A DNA stretch of 39,972 bases from an uncultured Prevotella sp. (GTDB taxonomy: Bacteria; Bacteroidota; Bacteroidia; Bacteroidales; Bacteroidaceae). This document shows positions 24,200 through 32,530 of the stretch, piece after piece (position 1 is the first letter of the stretch; each line of letters starts with the position of its first letter). The translations under genes were made by a program, and so were the position numbers. The stretch spans positions 1 through 39,972 of the forward strand of contig CAJKQX010000015.1 in the NCBI GenBank assembly GCA_905202125.1, read 5' to 3'. The notes under the pieces were generated by a model. The model saw only the letters and a list, made by a program, of their open reading frames with translations. It searched no databases and was not told the DNA's origin.

Positions 24200-26404
24200 T
24201 TAGATGAAAGCAACTGTAAGGCCGGCCATGACGATGCTGACCATCGACATGAGTTTGATAAGGATATTGAGCGATGGTCCGCTTGTGTCTTTGAAGGGGT
24301 CGCCTACTGTGTCGCCAACTACTGTCGCTTTATGACATTCGCTGCCCTTGCCTCCAAAATATCCTTCCTCAACCATCTTTTTGGCATTATCCCACGCACC
24401 TCCGGTATTCGACATGAATACAGCCAATGTGAATCCTGCTGCAAGTCCACCAGCCAATAATCCCAATATGCCGGCAACTCCGAGAACAATCCCTGTGATG
24501 ATAGGTATTAGTATTGCAAGAATCGACGGAACGATCATTTCACGTTGAGCGCTGCGTGTGCTTATCTCCACACAGCGACCATAATCAGGGGTTGCCTTTC
24601 CTTCGAGAATACCTTTGATCTGACGGAATTGGCGTCTTACCTCTTCAACCATCGAACCGGCCGCTCTGCCTACTGCTCCCATCGTAAGTCCGCAAAACAG
24701 GAATGCGGCCATAGCGCCGATAAATATTCCTACAAGGACTTTAGGATTAATAAGGTTGACTTGGAAAAACTCCATGAATCCTGTGATTTCCGATGTGCCG
24801 GGATTAAATACATTGCCGGCAGCGTCGAGAAATACCCGACCCTCGTTGGTGGCCTTGACCATTGCCATTTTAATCTCTTCTACATACGAAGCAAGCAAAG
24901 CCAATGCCGTGAGAGCTGCCGAGCCGATAGCAAATCCCTTGCCTGTGGCGGCGGTGGTGTTGCCCAAAGCATCGAGAGCATCAGTGCGGTGTCTTACCTC
25001 TTCGCCTAAATTGCTCATCTCTGCATTACCTCCGGCATTATCAGCTATTGGTCCGTAAGCATCGGTTGCCAATGTTATTCCTAATGTGGAAAGCATACCA
25101 ACGGCAGCGATACCGATGCCATAAAGTCCGCGACTGATAGAGCTGGCGCTCATAGACATGTCAAAGCCGTTGGCGCACGAATAACTCAGTATGATGGCAA
25201 CGGATACTGTCAAAACCGGAATCATGGTCGATATCATTCCTGTTCCTATACCTTTTATTATTACTGTGGCCGAACCGGTCTCCGAGGCTTTGGCTATCTG
25301 TTGTGTCGGTTTGTAGCTTTGCGATGTGTAATATTCTGTCGCCTGTCCGATGATGACACCGGCTACAAGTCCGCTTATCACGGAGAAAGACAGTCCGAGC
25401 CAATTGTCGATACCTAAAAGATATAATATGACGAAAGTGGCAATCGCTATTAAACAGGCACTCACATTGGTTCCGAACCCAAGCGAGCGCAGCAGATCTC
25501 TCATCGAAGCACCTTCTTTTGTCTTCACCGTGAATATGCCTATCAATGAGAGGAATATTCCGATGGACGCAATTATCATAGGAGCAATCACGGCTTTGAG
25601 TTGCATCTCTCCGTTCATTGCAAATGCGGTTGCGCCGAGTGCGGCCGTTGATAATATTGATCCGCAGTAGCTCTCGTACAAGTCTGCACCCATTCCGGCC
25701 ACATCTCCCACATTGTCTCCCACGTTGTCTGCTATTGTTGCCGGGTTGCGGGGGTCATCTTCCGGAATGTTGGCTTCTACTTTGCCCACGAGGTCGGCAC
25801 CCACGTCAGCCGCTTTGGTATAGATGCCGCCACCCACACGCGCAAAGAGTGCCTGTGTGGATGCACCCATACCGAACGTCAGCATGGTTGTGGTAATTGT
25901 AATAAGTGCGGTCGGCTCTCCCTCGTAAGCTGCGTTAAGGATGATGAACCATAATGCTATGTCGAGCAACCCGAGTCCTACTACTACAAGACCCATTACT
26001 GCACCGCTGCGGAACGCTATTTTCAGACCTTTGTCCAGTCCTGTTCGTGCGGCGTTGGCCGTACGCGCAGATGCATACGTAGCTGTTTTCATACCAAGAA
26101 AACCGGCAAGTCCCGAGAAGATACCACCTGTGAGAAACGCGAACGGAACCCACGGGTTCTGTATCTTCAAGACGTATGCCATGAACGCAAACATGATGGC
26201 AAGGATAATGAAAACGATTGTTACTATTTTGTATTGCTGTTTCAGATAGGCCATAGCGCCCCTTCTTACATACTCGGCAATTTCTTTCATTCGCACGGTA
26301 CCTTCCTCTTCTTTCATCATGTTTTTGAAGAAATACCATGCCATTACCAGTGCAGTGATGCTCGCTGCAGGTATTAGCCAAAATACAGGTTGAATGTTGT
26401 TCAT
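24200..26404 (-). CDS. hppA: Membrane-bound ion-pumping pyrophosphatase (K+-dependent type)
   Basis: Couples pyrophosphate hydrolysis to Na+ and/or H+ pumping across the inner membrane. The 734-residue protein has about 16 membrane segments. The substrate-binding motif DVGADLVGKVEANIPEDDPR and the following NPATIADNVGDNVGDVAGMGADL are present, as is the third motif GGAWDNAKKMVEEG and GDTVGDPFKDTSGPSLNILI near the C-terminus. The sequence GNTTAATGKG has Ala at the position that is Lys in K+-independent enzymes, so it belongs to the K+-dependent class. Dual Na+/H+ pumping is described for a Bacteroides relative; the specificity here is inferred. It is the last gene of a tight minus-strand group rlmD, porin, hppA (32-nt gap from the porin). 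Confidence 0.96.
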   Translation of the reverse strand: MNNIQPVFWLIPAASITALVMAWYFFKNMMKEEEGTVRMKEIAEYVRRGAMAYLKQQYKIVTIVFIILAIMFAFMAYVLKIQNPWVPFAFLTGGIFSGLAGFLGMKTATYASARTANAARTGLDKGLKIAFRSGAVMGLVVVGLGLLDIALWFIILNAAYEGEPTALITITTTMLTFGMGASTQALFARVGGGIYTKAADVGADLVGKVEANIPEDDPRNPATIADNVGDNVGDVAGMGADLYESYCGSILSTAALGATAFAMNGEMQLKAVIAPMIIASIGIFLSLIGIFTVKTKEGASMRDLLRSLGFGTNVSACLIAIATFVILYLLGIDNWLGLSFSVISGLVAGVIIGQATEYYTSQSYKPTQQIAKASETGSATVIIKGIGTGMISTMIPVLTVSVAIILSYSCANGFDMSMSASSISRGLYGIGIAAVGMLSTLGITLATDAYGPIADNAGGNAEMSNLGEEVRHRTDALDALGNTTAATGKGFAIGSAALTALALLASYVEEIKMAMVKATNEGRVFLDAAGNVFNPGTSEITGFMEFFQVNLINPKVLVGIFIGAMAAFLFCGLTMGAVGRAAGSMVEEVRRQFRQIKGILEGKATPDYGRCVEISTRSAQREMIVPSILAILIPIITGIVLGVAGILGLLAGGLAAGFTLAVFMSNTGGAWDNAKKMVEEGYFGGKGSECHKATVVGDTVGDPFKDTSGPSLNILIKLMSMVSIVMAGLTVAFI

Positions 26405-26436
26405 ATTAATGATTGTTTATGGTTGTTGTCGTTGGT

Positions 26437-27576
26437 TTAGAATCTGACGCTTACTTCAACGTCAATCATATTATAGTTGGTCTTTGCCAATGATCTGTCG
26501 TTGACAAATGCATATTCGGCACTGATTTTCAGATTTCTGTGAAATTCATAATCTGCACCAACTTCATATTGTGTTTTGGATGTTCCCCATTCGGCTCTCG
26601 GACGATACATATCATAACGCGCTTTCACGTGCATCTTCTTTTTAATTATCGGAGCTATCACGAGAGCGTAAAGACCATCAGCCTTGTCTCCAGCCGCTTT
26701 GTTGATAGTGCAGTCTTTTGCATCATCCACATCTTGGTAAGTTGTTTTGAATCCATAACCCTGGCTGTGAATATATTCCGAGCGCAGTGTCCAGTCGTTG
26801 GCTGCATATTCCGCACTGATGGCGTATCTGTTGCGGTCAAGACTGCGTGTTCCACTTTTTTCAACGACATTGCCTGTGGCATCTGTCTCTTCCCATGTAC
26901 CCTTTCTCGCATACGTACCGGTCCATCCAAAAGCACCTATTCTCAGTCCCTTTACCGGCATCACCCATACGCCACCGATGATGTCTTTCTGTTGATCCAC
27001 ATCTTTCACATTGATGCCTTGTCCGTTGAATACACCAATCTGATAATGCAGCAGGTTGCGTCCGTTGTTGTTTTTGAGCAGATCGCCTTGTATCTGAAGC
27101 CCCATATCGCGTCCGTTGCTCGCATGTTCGCCCACACGGTCGGAGAATCCTGCCAACTTGCTCACATTCTGTGAGTAGCTCATAAATCCTTGATCTATCG
27201 GGTTCATCGGGTTTTCAAACGTGAAAGGTCTTTTGTATTGTCCTAACTTTACCTTAAAGAATGAATATTTCTGCCATTCTGCAAACAGGTCGACCACACG
27301 TGGTGAGTTGCCCAAATTGGATGTGTTGCCGTTAAACTGAATTTGAGTCTTCCAGTAAAAGTCTTTCAATACGCGTCCTTCCAACGACATACGGGCCATA
27401 CGCAGGTTGAACGAGTTGCTTTTGCTGTTTTCCTGACTGCTGTACTGATACTGTGTCATCACATATCCACTGAACTTGATATCGCTGACCACGGATATTT
27501 TTTTCTCTTTTTCTTGTGCCTGAGCACCGATTGTCGTGAGTGCTATTAATGCACCGATTGCAATGCTTTGTTTCAT
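26437..27576 (-). CDS. Phosphate-selective-type porin (OprO/OprP family)
   Basis: A 379-residue outer-membrane porin with signal peptide IAIGALIALTTIGAQAQ. It has the family's order of strands: DIKFSGYVMTQYQYSSQEN, FNLRMARMSLEGRVLKDFYW, DLFAEWQKYSFFKVKLGQYK, RPFTFENPMNPIDQGFMSYS, and ends with VEVSVRF, a C-terminal Phe signature for barrel assembly. It resembles PF07396 (phosphate-selective porins O and P), but ion preference cannot be read from sequence and many Bacteroidota members are general porins. It is 20 nt after rlmD and 32 nt before hppA; proximity to a phosphate-releasing pyrophosphatase is suggestive only. Confidence 0.88.
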   Translation of the reverse strand: MKQSIAIGALIALTTIGAQAQEKEKKISVVSDIKFSGYVMTQYQYSSQENSKSNSFNLRMARMSLEGRVLKDFYWKTQIQFNGNTSNLGNSPRVVDLFAEWQKYSFFKVKLGQYKRPFTFENPMNPIDQGFMSYSQNVSKLAGFSDRVGEHASNGRDMGLQIQGDLLKNNNGRNLLHYQIGVFNGQGINVKDVDQQKDIIGGVWVMPVKGLRIGAFGWTGTYARKGTWEETDATGNVVEKSGTRSLDRNRYAISAEYAANDWTLRSEYIHSQGYGFKTTYQDVDDAKDCTINKAAGDKADGLYALVIAPIIKKKMHVKARYDMYRPRAEWGTSKTQYEVGADYEFHRNLKISAEYAFVNDRSLAKTNYNMIDVEVSVRF

Positions 27577-27596
27577 AAATGATTATAAATGATTGA

Positions 27597-29018
27597 TTAT
27601 TGTTTTTTTTCGAGAAGCACTACATTCTCCACATGTGGCGTATGAGGGAACATATCTACCGGTTGCACCGCCATGACCTTGTATTCACAGTCGAGGCTTG
27701 CCAGGTCGCGAGCCTGTGTGGCCGGATTACAACTGACGTACACTATACGTTGTGGGTGTGCGCCGAGGATAGTCTTGATTACATCAGGATGCATACCTGC
27801 ACGTGGCGGGTCTGTGATTATTACGTCAGGCCTGCCATGCTTGGCTATAAACTCATCGTTGAGAATATCTTTCATATCGCCTGCGTAGAAAAGAGTGTTG
27901 TCGATGTTGTTAACTTGGGAGTTTACCTTTGCGTCCTCGATGGCCTCGGGCACATATTCTATGCCTATCACTCGGCGGGCGCTGTGGGCCACAAAGTTGG
28001 CTATCGTTCCAGTTCCGGTGTACAGGTCGTATACGAGTTCGTTGCCTGTGAGTCCGGCAAACTCACGAGCCACGGAGTAGAGATGGTATGCTTGATCGGT
28101 GTTTGTCTGATAAAAACTTTTCGGACCAACCTTAAACTTAAGACCCTCCATCGTTTCGTAAATATGGTCATTGCCTTTGAAGACCGATATGTTGAGATCG
28201 TTGAATGTGTCGTTGCATTTCTGATTGTTTACATATAGTAACGAACTGATTTGCGGGAATTTATCGGCAACGTGTTGCAGCAGACTTTTTGCTCTTTCAT
28301 TATCGCCATCTTCATCGTAATGGAATTGTATCAGCACCATCCACTCGCCTGTGTTGGAGTTGCGTATCATGATGTCTCTGAGCAGACCATGTTGCTCGCG
28401 TAGGTCGAAAAATGTCATGCCTGTTTTGAGTGCGTAATCCCTTATCTCGTTTCTTATCTGATTGTGCAGATCGTCCATGAGCATACATTTCTCAATTGGA
28501 AGTATTTTGTCAAAAGCTCCGGTGATATGGAAACCAATGGCGTTCATGTTGTCAAAAGTCACGCCAGTTTCTATCTGCTCTTTGGTGAGCCATTTCTTGT
28601 TGGAACATCCAAATTCAAGCTTATTGCGATATTCGCTTGTTTTCACCGAACCCTTTATCGGTCTCAGTTCCGGCAACTCCACTTTTCCGATGCGTGACAA
28701 CTGGTCGTACACTTGCTTCTGTTTGGCCTTAAGTTGTTGCTCATAGGGTAACATTTGCCATTTGCATCCTCCACATATGCCGAAATGTCGGCACATAGGT
28801 GTGCAACGATTGTCACTGTATTTCACAAAACTTATCACTTCCGCCTCACAGTAGTGGTGCTTTTTGCGTTTTATTTGCAGATTAACAACGTCGCCAGGAA
28901 CGACAAACGGTACAAAGATGACCATATCGTTGACTTTTGCTATTGATTTGCCTTCAGCTGCAATTTCCGTGATGGTTATATTTTCCAATATTGGTAATGG
29001 CTTCTTTTTTCTTGACAT
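27597..29018 (-). CDS. rlmD: 23S rRNA (uracil-5-)-methyltransferase, RlmD/RumA type
   Basis: SAM-dependent methylation of a uridine C5 in 23S rRNA (m5U1939 in E. coli numbering). The 473-residue protein starts with a TRAM RNA-binding domain (ITITEIAAEGKSIAKVNDMV). The Fe-S cysteines are in CTPMCRHFGICGGCKWQ. The methyltransferase domain contains LVYDLYTGTGTIANFVA (SAM loop), DVIITDPPRAGMHPDV and the catalytic cysteine in VYVSCNPATQARDL. Substrate position is inferred from the family; paralogues in Bacteroidota can modify other uridines. It is the first gene of the rlmD-porin-hppA group, with a promoter at 29081-29110. Confidence 0.93.
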   Translation of the reverse strand: MSRKKKPLPILENITITEIAAEGKSIAKVNDMVIFVPFVVPGDVVNLQIKRKKHHYCEAEVISFVKYSDNRCTPMCRHFGICGGCKWQMLPYEQQLKAKQKQVYDQLSRIGKVELPELRPIKGSVKTSEYRNKLEFGCSNKKWLTKEQIETGVTFDNMNAIGFHITGAFDKILPIEKCMLMDDLHNQIRNEIRDYALKTGMTFFDLREQHGLLRDIMIRNSNTGEWMVLIQFHYDEDGDNERAKSLLQHVADKFPQISSLLYVNNQKCNDTFNDLNISVFKGNDHIYETMEGLKFKVGPKSFYQTNTDQAYHLYSVAREFAGLTGNELVYDLYTGTGTIANFVAHSARRVIGIEYVPEAIEDAKVNSQVNNIDNTLFYAGDMKDILNDEFIAKHGRPDVIITDPPRAGMHPDVIKTILGAHPQRIVYVSCNPATQARDLASLDCEYKVMAVQPVDMFPHTPHVENVVLLEKKQ

Positions 29019-29080
29019 TTTAATGCTTGTTTTATAACGCGTGGTTTTGTTATTAAATTGTTATTAAAGATTGTATCATG

Positions 29081-29110
29081 CAAAGGTAACATTTTTTAAT
29101 GATAAGACAA
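29081..29110 (-). promoter_or_regulatory. Bacteroidota promoter for rlmD
   Basis: Minus strand: TTG (29110-29108), a 19-bp spacer, TACCTTTG (29088-29081), 63 nt upstream of the ATG. Confidence 0.65.
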
Positions 29111-29250
29111 TATGGCATTTCATGTTTAATGTTGGCAATTTTATAAAGATTTTTCTGATTCATCCGTCATTTGAAGTGATGAACCAATAATGAGATCGCC
29201 GAATTTGGGGGGAGATAATTAAGAATACGCAACTATCTCAGGGGGTAAAT

Positions 29251-29641
29251 GTTAAAAAATTGTCTCAATTTTGCGATATTTTCGACCGGGGAGGTTGTTC
29301 GGCCAAAATATGCCCAAATTTCGACACTTTGCATAAATTATTGTATATCAATATGATATACAATTTGTGTACTTCCGAAAATCCCCAAAAAAACATTGAA
29401 AACCACCGAAAATGTTTCAAAAAAGTGCCCAAATTGGAGTCCTAAAGTGGCCCTTTTGCCTCCTAAAAGGGTTCCTTTTGCACTCCAAAAGGGCCCCTTT
29501 CACAAATCAAGAGGATAAAAATAGCAAAATCGGATGTTTTTTCACGTTTCTTAGGATGATTTTTTCCATTTTTTTGGTTCCGCATCTTTCTAAAACGAGA
29601 TTAAATCTTGCGAAAATGAAATGTTAAATTTTTGCATTTGC
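29251..29641 (+). repeat. ~390-bp intergenic element, copy B (carries a 22-bp-step array)
   Basis: Starts GTTAAAAAATTG and ends GTTAAATTTTTGCATTTGC. Landmarks match copy A (12804-13193, minus): CGGCCAAAATAT at offset 49, TGTATATCAATATGATATACA at offset 91 (a perfect 9-bp hairpin here), then palindromic units. TAAAGTGGCCCTTTTG (29443), AAAAGGGTTCCTTTTG (29465) and AAAAGGGCCCCTTTCA (29487) step by 22 bp and are followed by GCAAAATCGGATGTTTTTT (29524-29542). Between rlmD and the antiporter gene the other contents are two promoters; the 29642-29944 part shows only a direct repeat ACATGATATTTT and a TTAGATGTCTAA palindrome, with no gene. Confidence 0.75.
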
Positions 29642-29944
29642 AATCGCACCCGTTAGATGTCTAAAAATGTTTCATTGCTCCAAAATCATAGATAGTAATA
29701 ATAGATATTTGTAAAATTTCCACTCCGGATATCGGATGAACCATTTCTTGTCGGTGATACATTTCACATGATATTTTGAATGACATGATATTTTATCTTG
29801 AATAAATATTAATACTTTGGAAATTAATGATTTAGAAAGATTGTTTCATGGTTTCCTTTTATATGTCACTGATAAGAATGAACAGTCGTTGTTGATTAAT
29901 ATCAAAATAGAATGTGGGGGAGTACCAATAAAATAAAATTACTA

Positions 29945-29976
29945 TTTGCAAGATTGGTAAGAATTTATTAATTTTG
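29945..29976 (+). promoter_or_regulatory. Bacteroidota promoter for the antiporter-pfkA transcript
   Basis: TTTG (29945-29948), a 20-bp spacer and TAATTTTG (29969-29976), 21 nt before the ATG at 29997, so the leader is very short. Confidence 0.7.
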
Positions 29977-29996
29977 CAATCACATGTATTAAATTT

Positions 29997-31397
29997 ATGA
30001 CACTCATCATTGTCTCCATATTGCTTGTAGGCCTTTTTCTGATAGCAACAGAAAATTTGACAAATATCAATAAGACTGCGGTGGCTATTTTTATAGGCAC
30101 CTTAGGTTGGATGTTGTATATAAGCAACGGTTCTGATTTTGTGATGAGCCAGCATTCAGATGAGTATTTATCTTTTCTCGGTGACAATGCATCATCTGGC
30201 AATATGGTCAAGCAGTTTATTGCTCAAAACATATTTCTTAAATATGTAGGTCGTGCGTCGGAAATTGTACTTTTCCTTCTCGCCACTATGACGATTGTAG
30301 AAATATTGCAGAGCAATGGATGTTTTGATTTTATCTCGCAGCTTCTGCGGACGCGTAACAGTAGGAAAATGTTGTGGATATTGTCTGTCGTCACCTTTGT
30401 GATATCTGCCAATCTTGATAACATCACCACCACGGTAATGATGTTGATAATGATGCATAACGTGGTGAAAAGCAGACGTCAGCGAATGCTGTTGGGGTGC
30501 GCCATTGTACTATCAGCCAATTGTGGTGGCGCTTTGACCGTTATAGGAGATCCCACTGGATTGGTGTTGTGGAACAATGGGGCTGTCACAGCCACAAACT
30601 TTTCGTTGACCCTCGCTTTGCCGTGTCTTGTGGCATGGGCGTTGCCTGTTTGGTGGATAGGACGTGCGTTGCCCGAGCGTCTTGATACCGAATGGATAAC
30701 CATGCCTTATCGTGGAGACGATACCAATCTTAATATATGGCAAAGGTTGTTGATGCTTTTTGTCGGTATCGGAGGTTTGTGGTTTATTCCCACATTTCAT
30801 AATATAACCAAGCTTAGTCCGTTTATTGGTGCACTCTGTGTTTTGTCTGTATTGTGGATCGTTCATGAAATAATGAATCGTAAATTATTGAACACATCAG
30901 ATACCGTACAGAGACGCATACCACGTGTTTTGCAATACGGCGTCATACAAATGATACTTTATGTCATGGGTGTCATTCTTGCTGTGAGCGTGGCTCGTGA
31001 GACAGGTGTGATGCAACATCTGACAACGTTTATAGATAATGAAATTAATAATGTATGGATAGTCGGCGCAATCTCAGGCACGATCAGTGTCGTACTTGAA
31101 AATTTTGCTACCGCTGTCAACATGATATCCATATCTGACATGGAAACTATCGCTCAATCCGGAAATATAGAAGGCTTGTCTGTTTACGGCCAAAACGGCA
31201 TGTATTGGAAAATCATAGCATATACCTCTGCCGTTGCCGGAAATATATTGTGTATCGGTTCGGTCAGTGGTGTGGCACTGATGAAGATGGAACGTTTGCA
31301 TGTGGGATGGTATTTCAGAAACGCCGGACTGATGGCATTGGTCGGAGCTGTGGCCGGATACGCATTGTTGTGGTTTCTCATGGAAATATGTATATAA
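29997..31397 (+). CDS. nhaD: NhaD-type Na+/H+ antiporter
   Basis: A 466-residue inner-membrane protein of the ion-transporter superfamily, expected to expel Na+ in exchange for H+. It has about 12 hydrophobic segments. Characteristic stretches are ATENLTNINKTAVAIFIGTL at the N-terminus, FVISANLDNITTTVMMLIMM in the first repeat (an Asp-Asn pair in the discontinuous helix), SANCGGALTVIGDPTGLVLW, and SVVLENFATAVNMISI in the second repeat. This fits NhaD rather than a dicarboxylate carrier. A 12-nt gap separates it from pfkA, so they are probably one transcript. Confidence 0.88.
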   Translation: MTLIIVSILLVGLFLIATENLTNINKTAVAIFIGTLGWMLYISNGSDFVMSQHSDEYLSFLGDNASSGNMVKQFIAQNIFLKYVGRASEIVLFLLATMTIVEILQSNGCFDFISQLLRTRNSRKMLWILSVVTFVISANLDNITTTVMMLIMMHNVVKSRRQRMLLGCAIVLSANCGGALTVIGDPTGLVLWNNGAVTATNFSLTLALPCLVAWALPVWWIGRALPERLDTEWITMPYRGDDTNLNIWQRLLMLFVGIGGLWFIPTFHNITKLSPFIGALCVLSVLWIVHEIMNRKLLNTSDTVQRRIPRVLQYGVIQMILYVMGVILAVSVARETGVMQHLTTFIDNEINNVWIVGAISGTISVVLENFATAVNMISISDMETIAQSGNIEGLSVYGQNGMYWKIIAYTSAVAGNILCIGSVSGVALMKMERLHVGWYFRNAGLMALVGAVAGYALLWFLMEICI

Positions 31398-31409
31398 AAA
31401 ATTAATATA

Positions 31410-32387
31410 ATGGCAAAAATTAAAACAATAGGTATCCTGACATCGGGAGGAGATGCTCCGGGAATGAATGCAGCCATACGTGCCGTGACCCGTGCAGGTA
31501 TCTGCAATGGTTTCAAAATTAAAGGAATATATCGTGGGTATGCCGGATTGATAAAAGGCGAAATCGAAGATTTCACGACTGAGAATGTGAGTGGAATCAT
31601 CATGTCTGGCGGAACGGTACTGAAGACAGCACGCTCAAAGGAATTTGCCACTCCGGAAGGACGCCAGAAAGCCTATGAGAATCTGAAGGCTGCCGAGATT
31701 GACGCACTTGTGGTGATAGGTGGAAACGGTTCGCTCACCGGTGCCATGCTTTTTGCACAAGACTATGATGTGTGCTGTATCGGACTGCCCGGTACTATTG
31801 ATAACGACTTGTATGGCACAGACTCAACGATAGGATATGACACCACACTGAATACCATTGTCGAGTGTGTGGACCGTATCCGTGACACCGCGCAGAGTCA
31901 TGAACGAATATTCTTTATAGAGGTAATGGGACGTGATGCCGGATTCTTGGCACAGAACAGTGCAATTGCCAGCGGCGCCGAAGCTGCTATCATCCCTGAG
32001 GATTCCACCGATGTGGATCAGTTGGCACGATTCATGGAACGCGGCATACGTAAGTCTAAGAAAAGTTGTATCGTTATAGTTTCCGAAAGTCCCAAATGTG
32101 GCGCTTTGTACTACGCCGACCGTGTGCGCAACGAATTCCCGCAGTATGATGTACGTGTGTCCATCCTCGGCCACTTACAGCGAGGTGGACGTCCGACCGC
32201 TCACGACCGCATTCTTGCTTCAAGAACAGGTGTAGGTGCCATCGAGGCCATCATGCAAGGACAACGCAATGTGATGGTCGGTGTGAGAAACAACGAAGTG
32301 GTTTATGTGCCGCTGAGCGAGGCTATACGCAGTGACAAACCGTTTGACCGTAAGTTGATAAAGGTATTGGATGAACTGAGTATCTGA
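31410..32387 (+). CDS. pfkA: 6-phosphofructokinase
   Basis: Phosphorylates fructose 6-phosphate to the 1,6-bisphosphate in glycolysis. The 325-residue protein has the usual length and motifs: GILTSGGDAPGMNAAIRAV (nucleotide-binding start), GGNGSLTGA, PGTIDNDLYGTD with the catalytic Asp, EVMGRDAGFLA, and GHLQRGGRPTAHDRILASR. The glycine in GGNGS (where PPi-dependent enzymes have Asp) points to ATP use; the preceding Asn replaces the Asp more common in this loop. Isoenzymes are usual in Bacteroidales. It lies 12 nt after the antiporter gene and ends 143 nt before atpD. Confidence 0.95.
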   Translation: MAKIKTIGILTSGGDAPGMNAAIRAVTRAGICNGFKIKGIYRGYAGLIKGEIEDFTTENVSGIIMSGGTVLKTARSKEFATPEGRQKAYENLKAAEIDALVVIGGNGSLTGAMLFAQDYDVCCIGLPGTIDNDLYGTDSTIGYDTTLNTIVECVDRIRDTAQSHERIFFIEVMGRDAGFLAQNSAIASGAEAAIIPEDSTDVDQLARFMERGIRKSKKSCIVIVSESPKCGALYYADRVRNEFPQYDVRVSILGHLQRGGRPTAHDRILASRTGVGAIEAIMQGQRNVMVGVRNNEVVYVPLSEAIRSDKPFDRKLIKVLDELSI

Positions 32388-32460
32388 TTGTTTATTACAA
32401 TATTACGTTGAATGGAATAATATTCCCGTACATTTAGACACAGTATCGGGTTTTAAAAAA

Positions 32461-32491
32461 TTGTCGATATGATAATTATTTCGTATCTTTG
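32461..32491 (+). promoter_or_regulatory. Promoter of the ATP synthase operon
   Basis: TTG (32461-32463), a 20-bp spacer and TATCTTTG (32484-32491), a near-ideal Bacteroidota promoter 39 nt before atpD. Confidence 0.8.
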
Positions 32492-32530
32492 CAATTGGAA
32501 AATTACGGAAATAATACAAAATAAAAATAT

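Noticed and set aside
29642..29944. Possible small RNA or gene before the antiporter
   Set aside because: Only a short direct repeat and a short palindrome are visible; no terminator, promoter pair or coding frame supports a gene.
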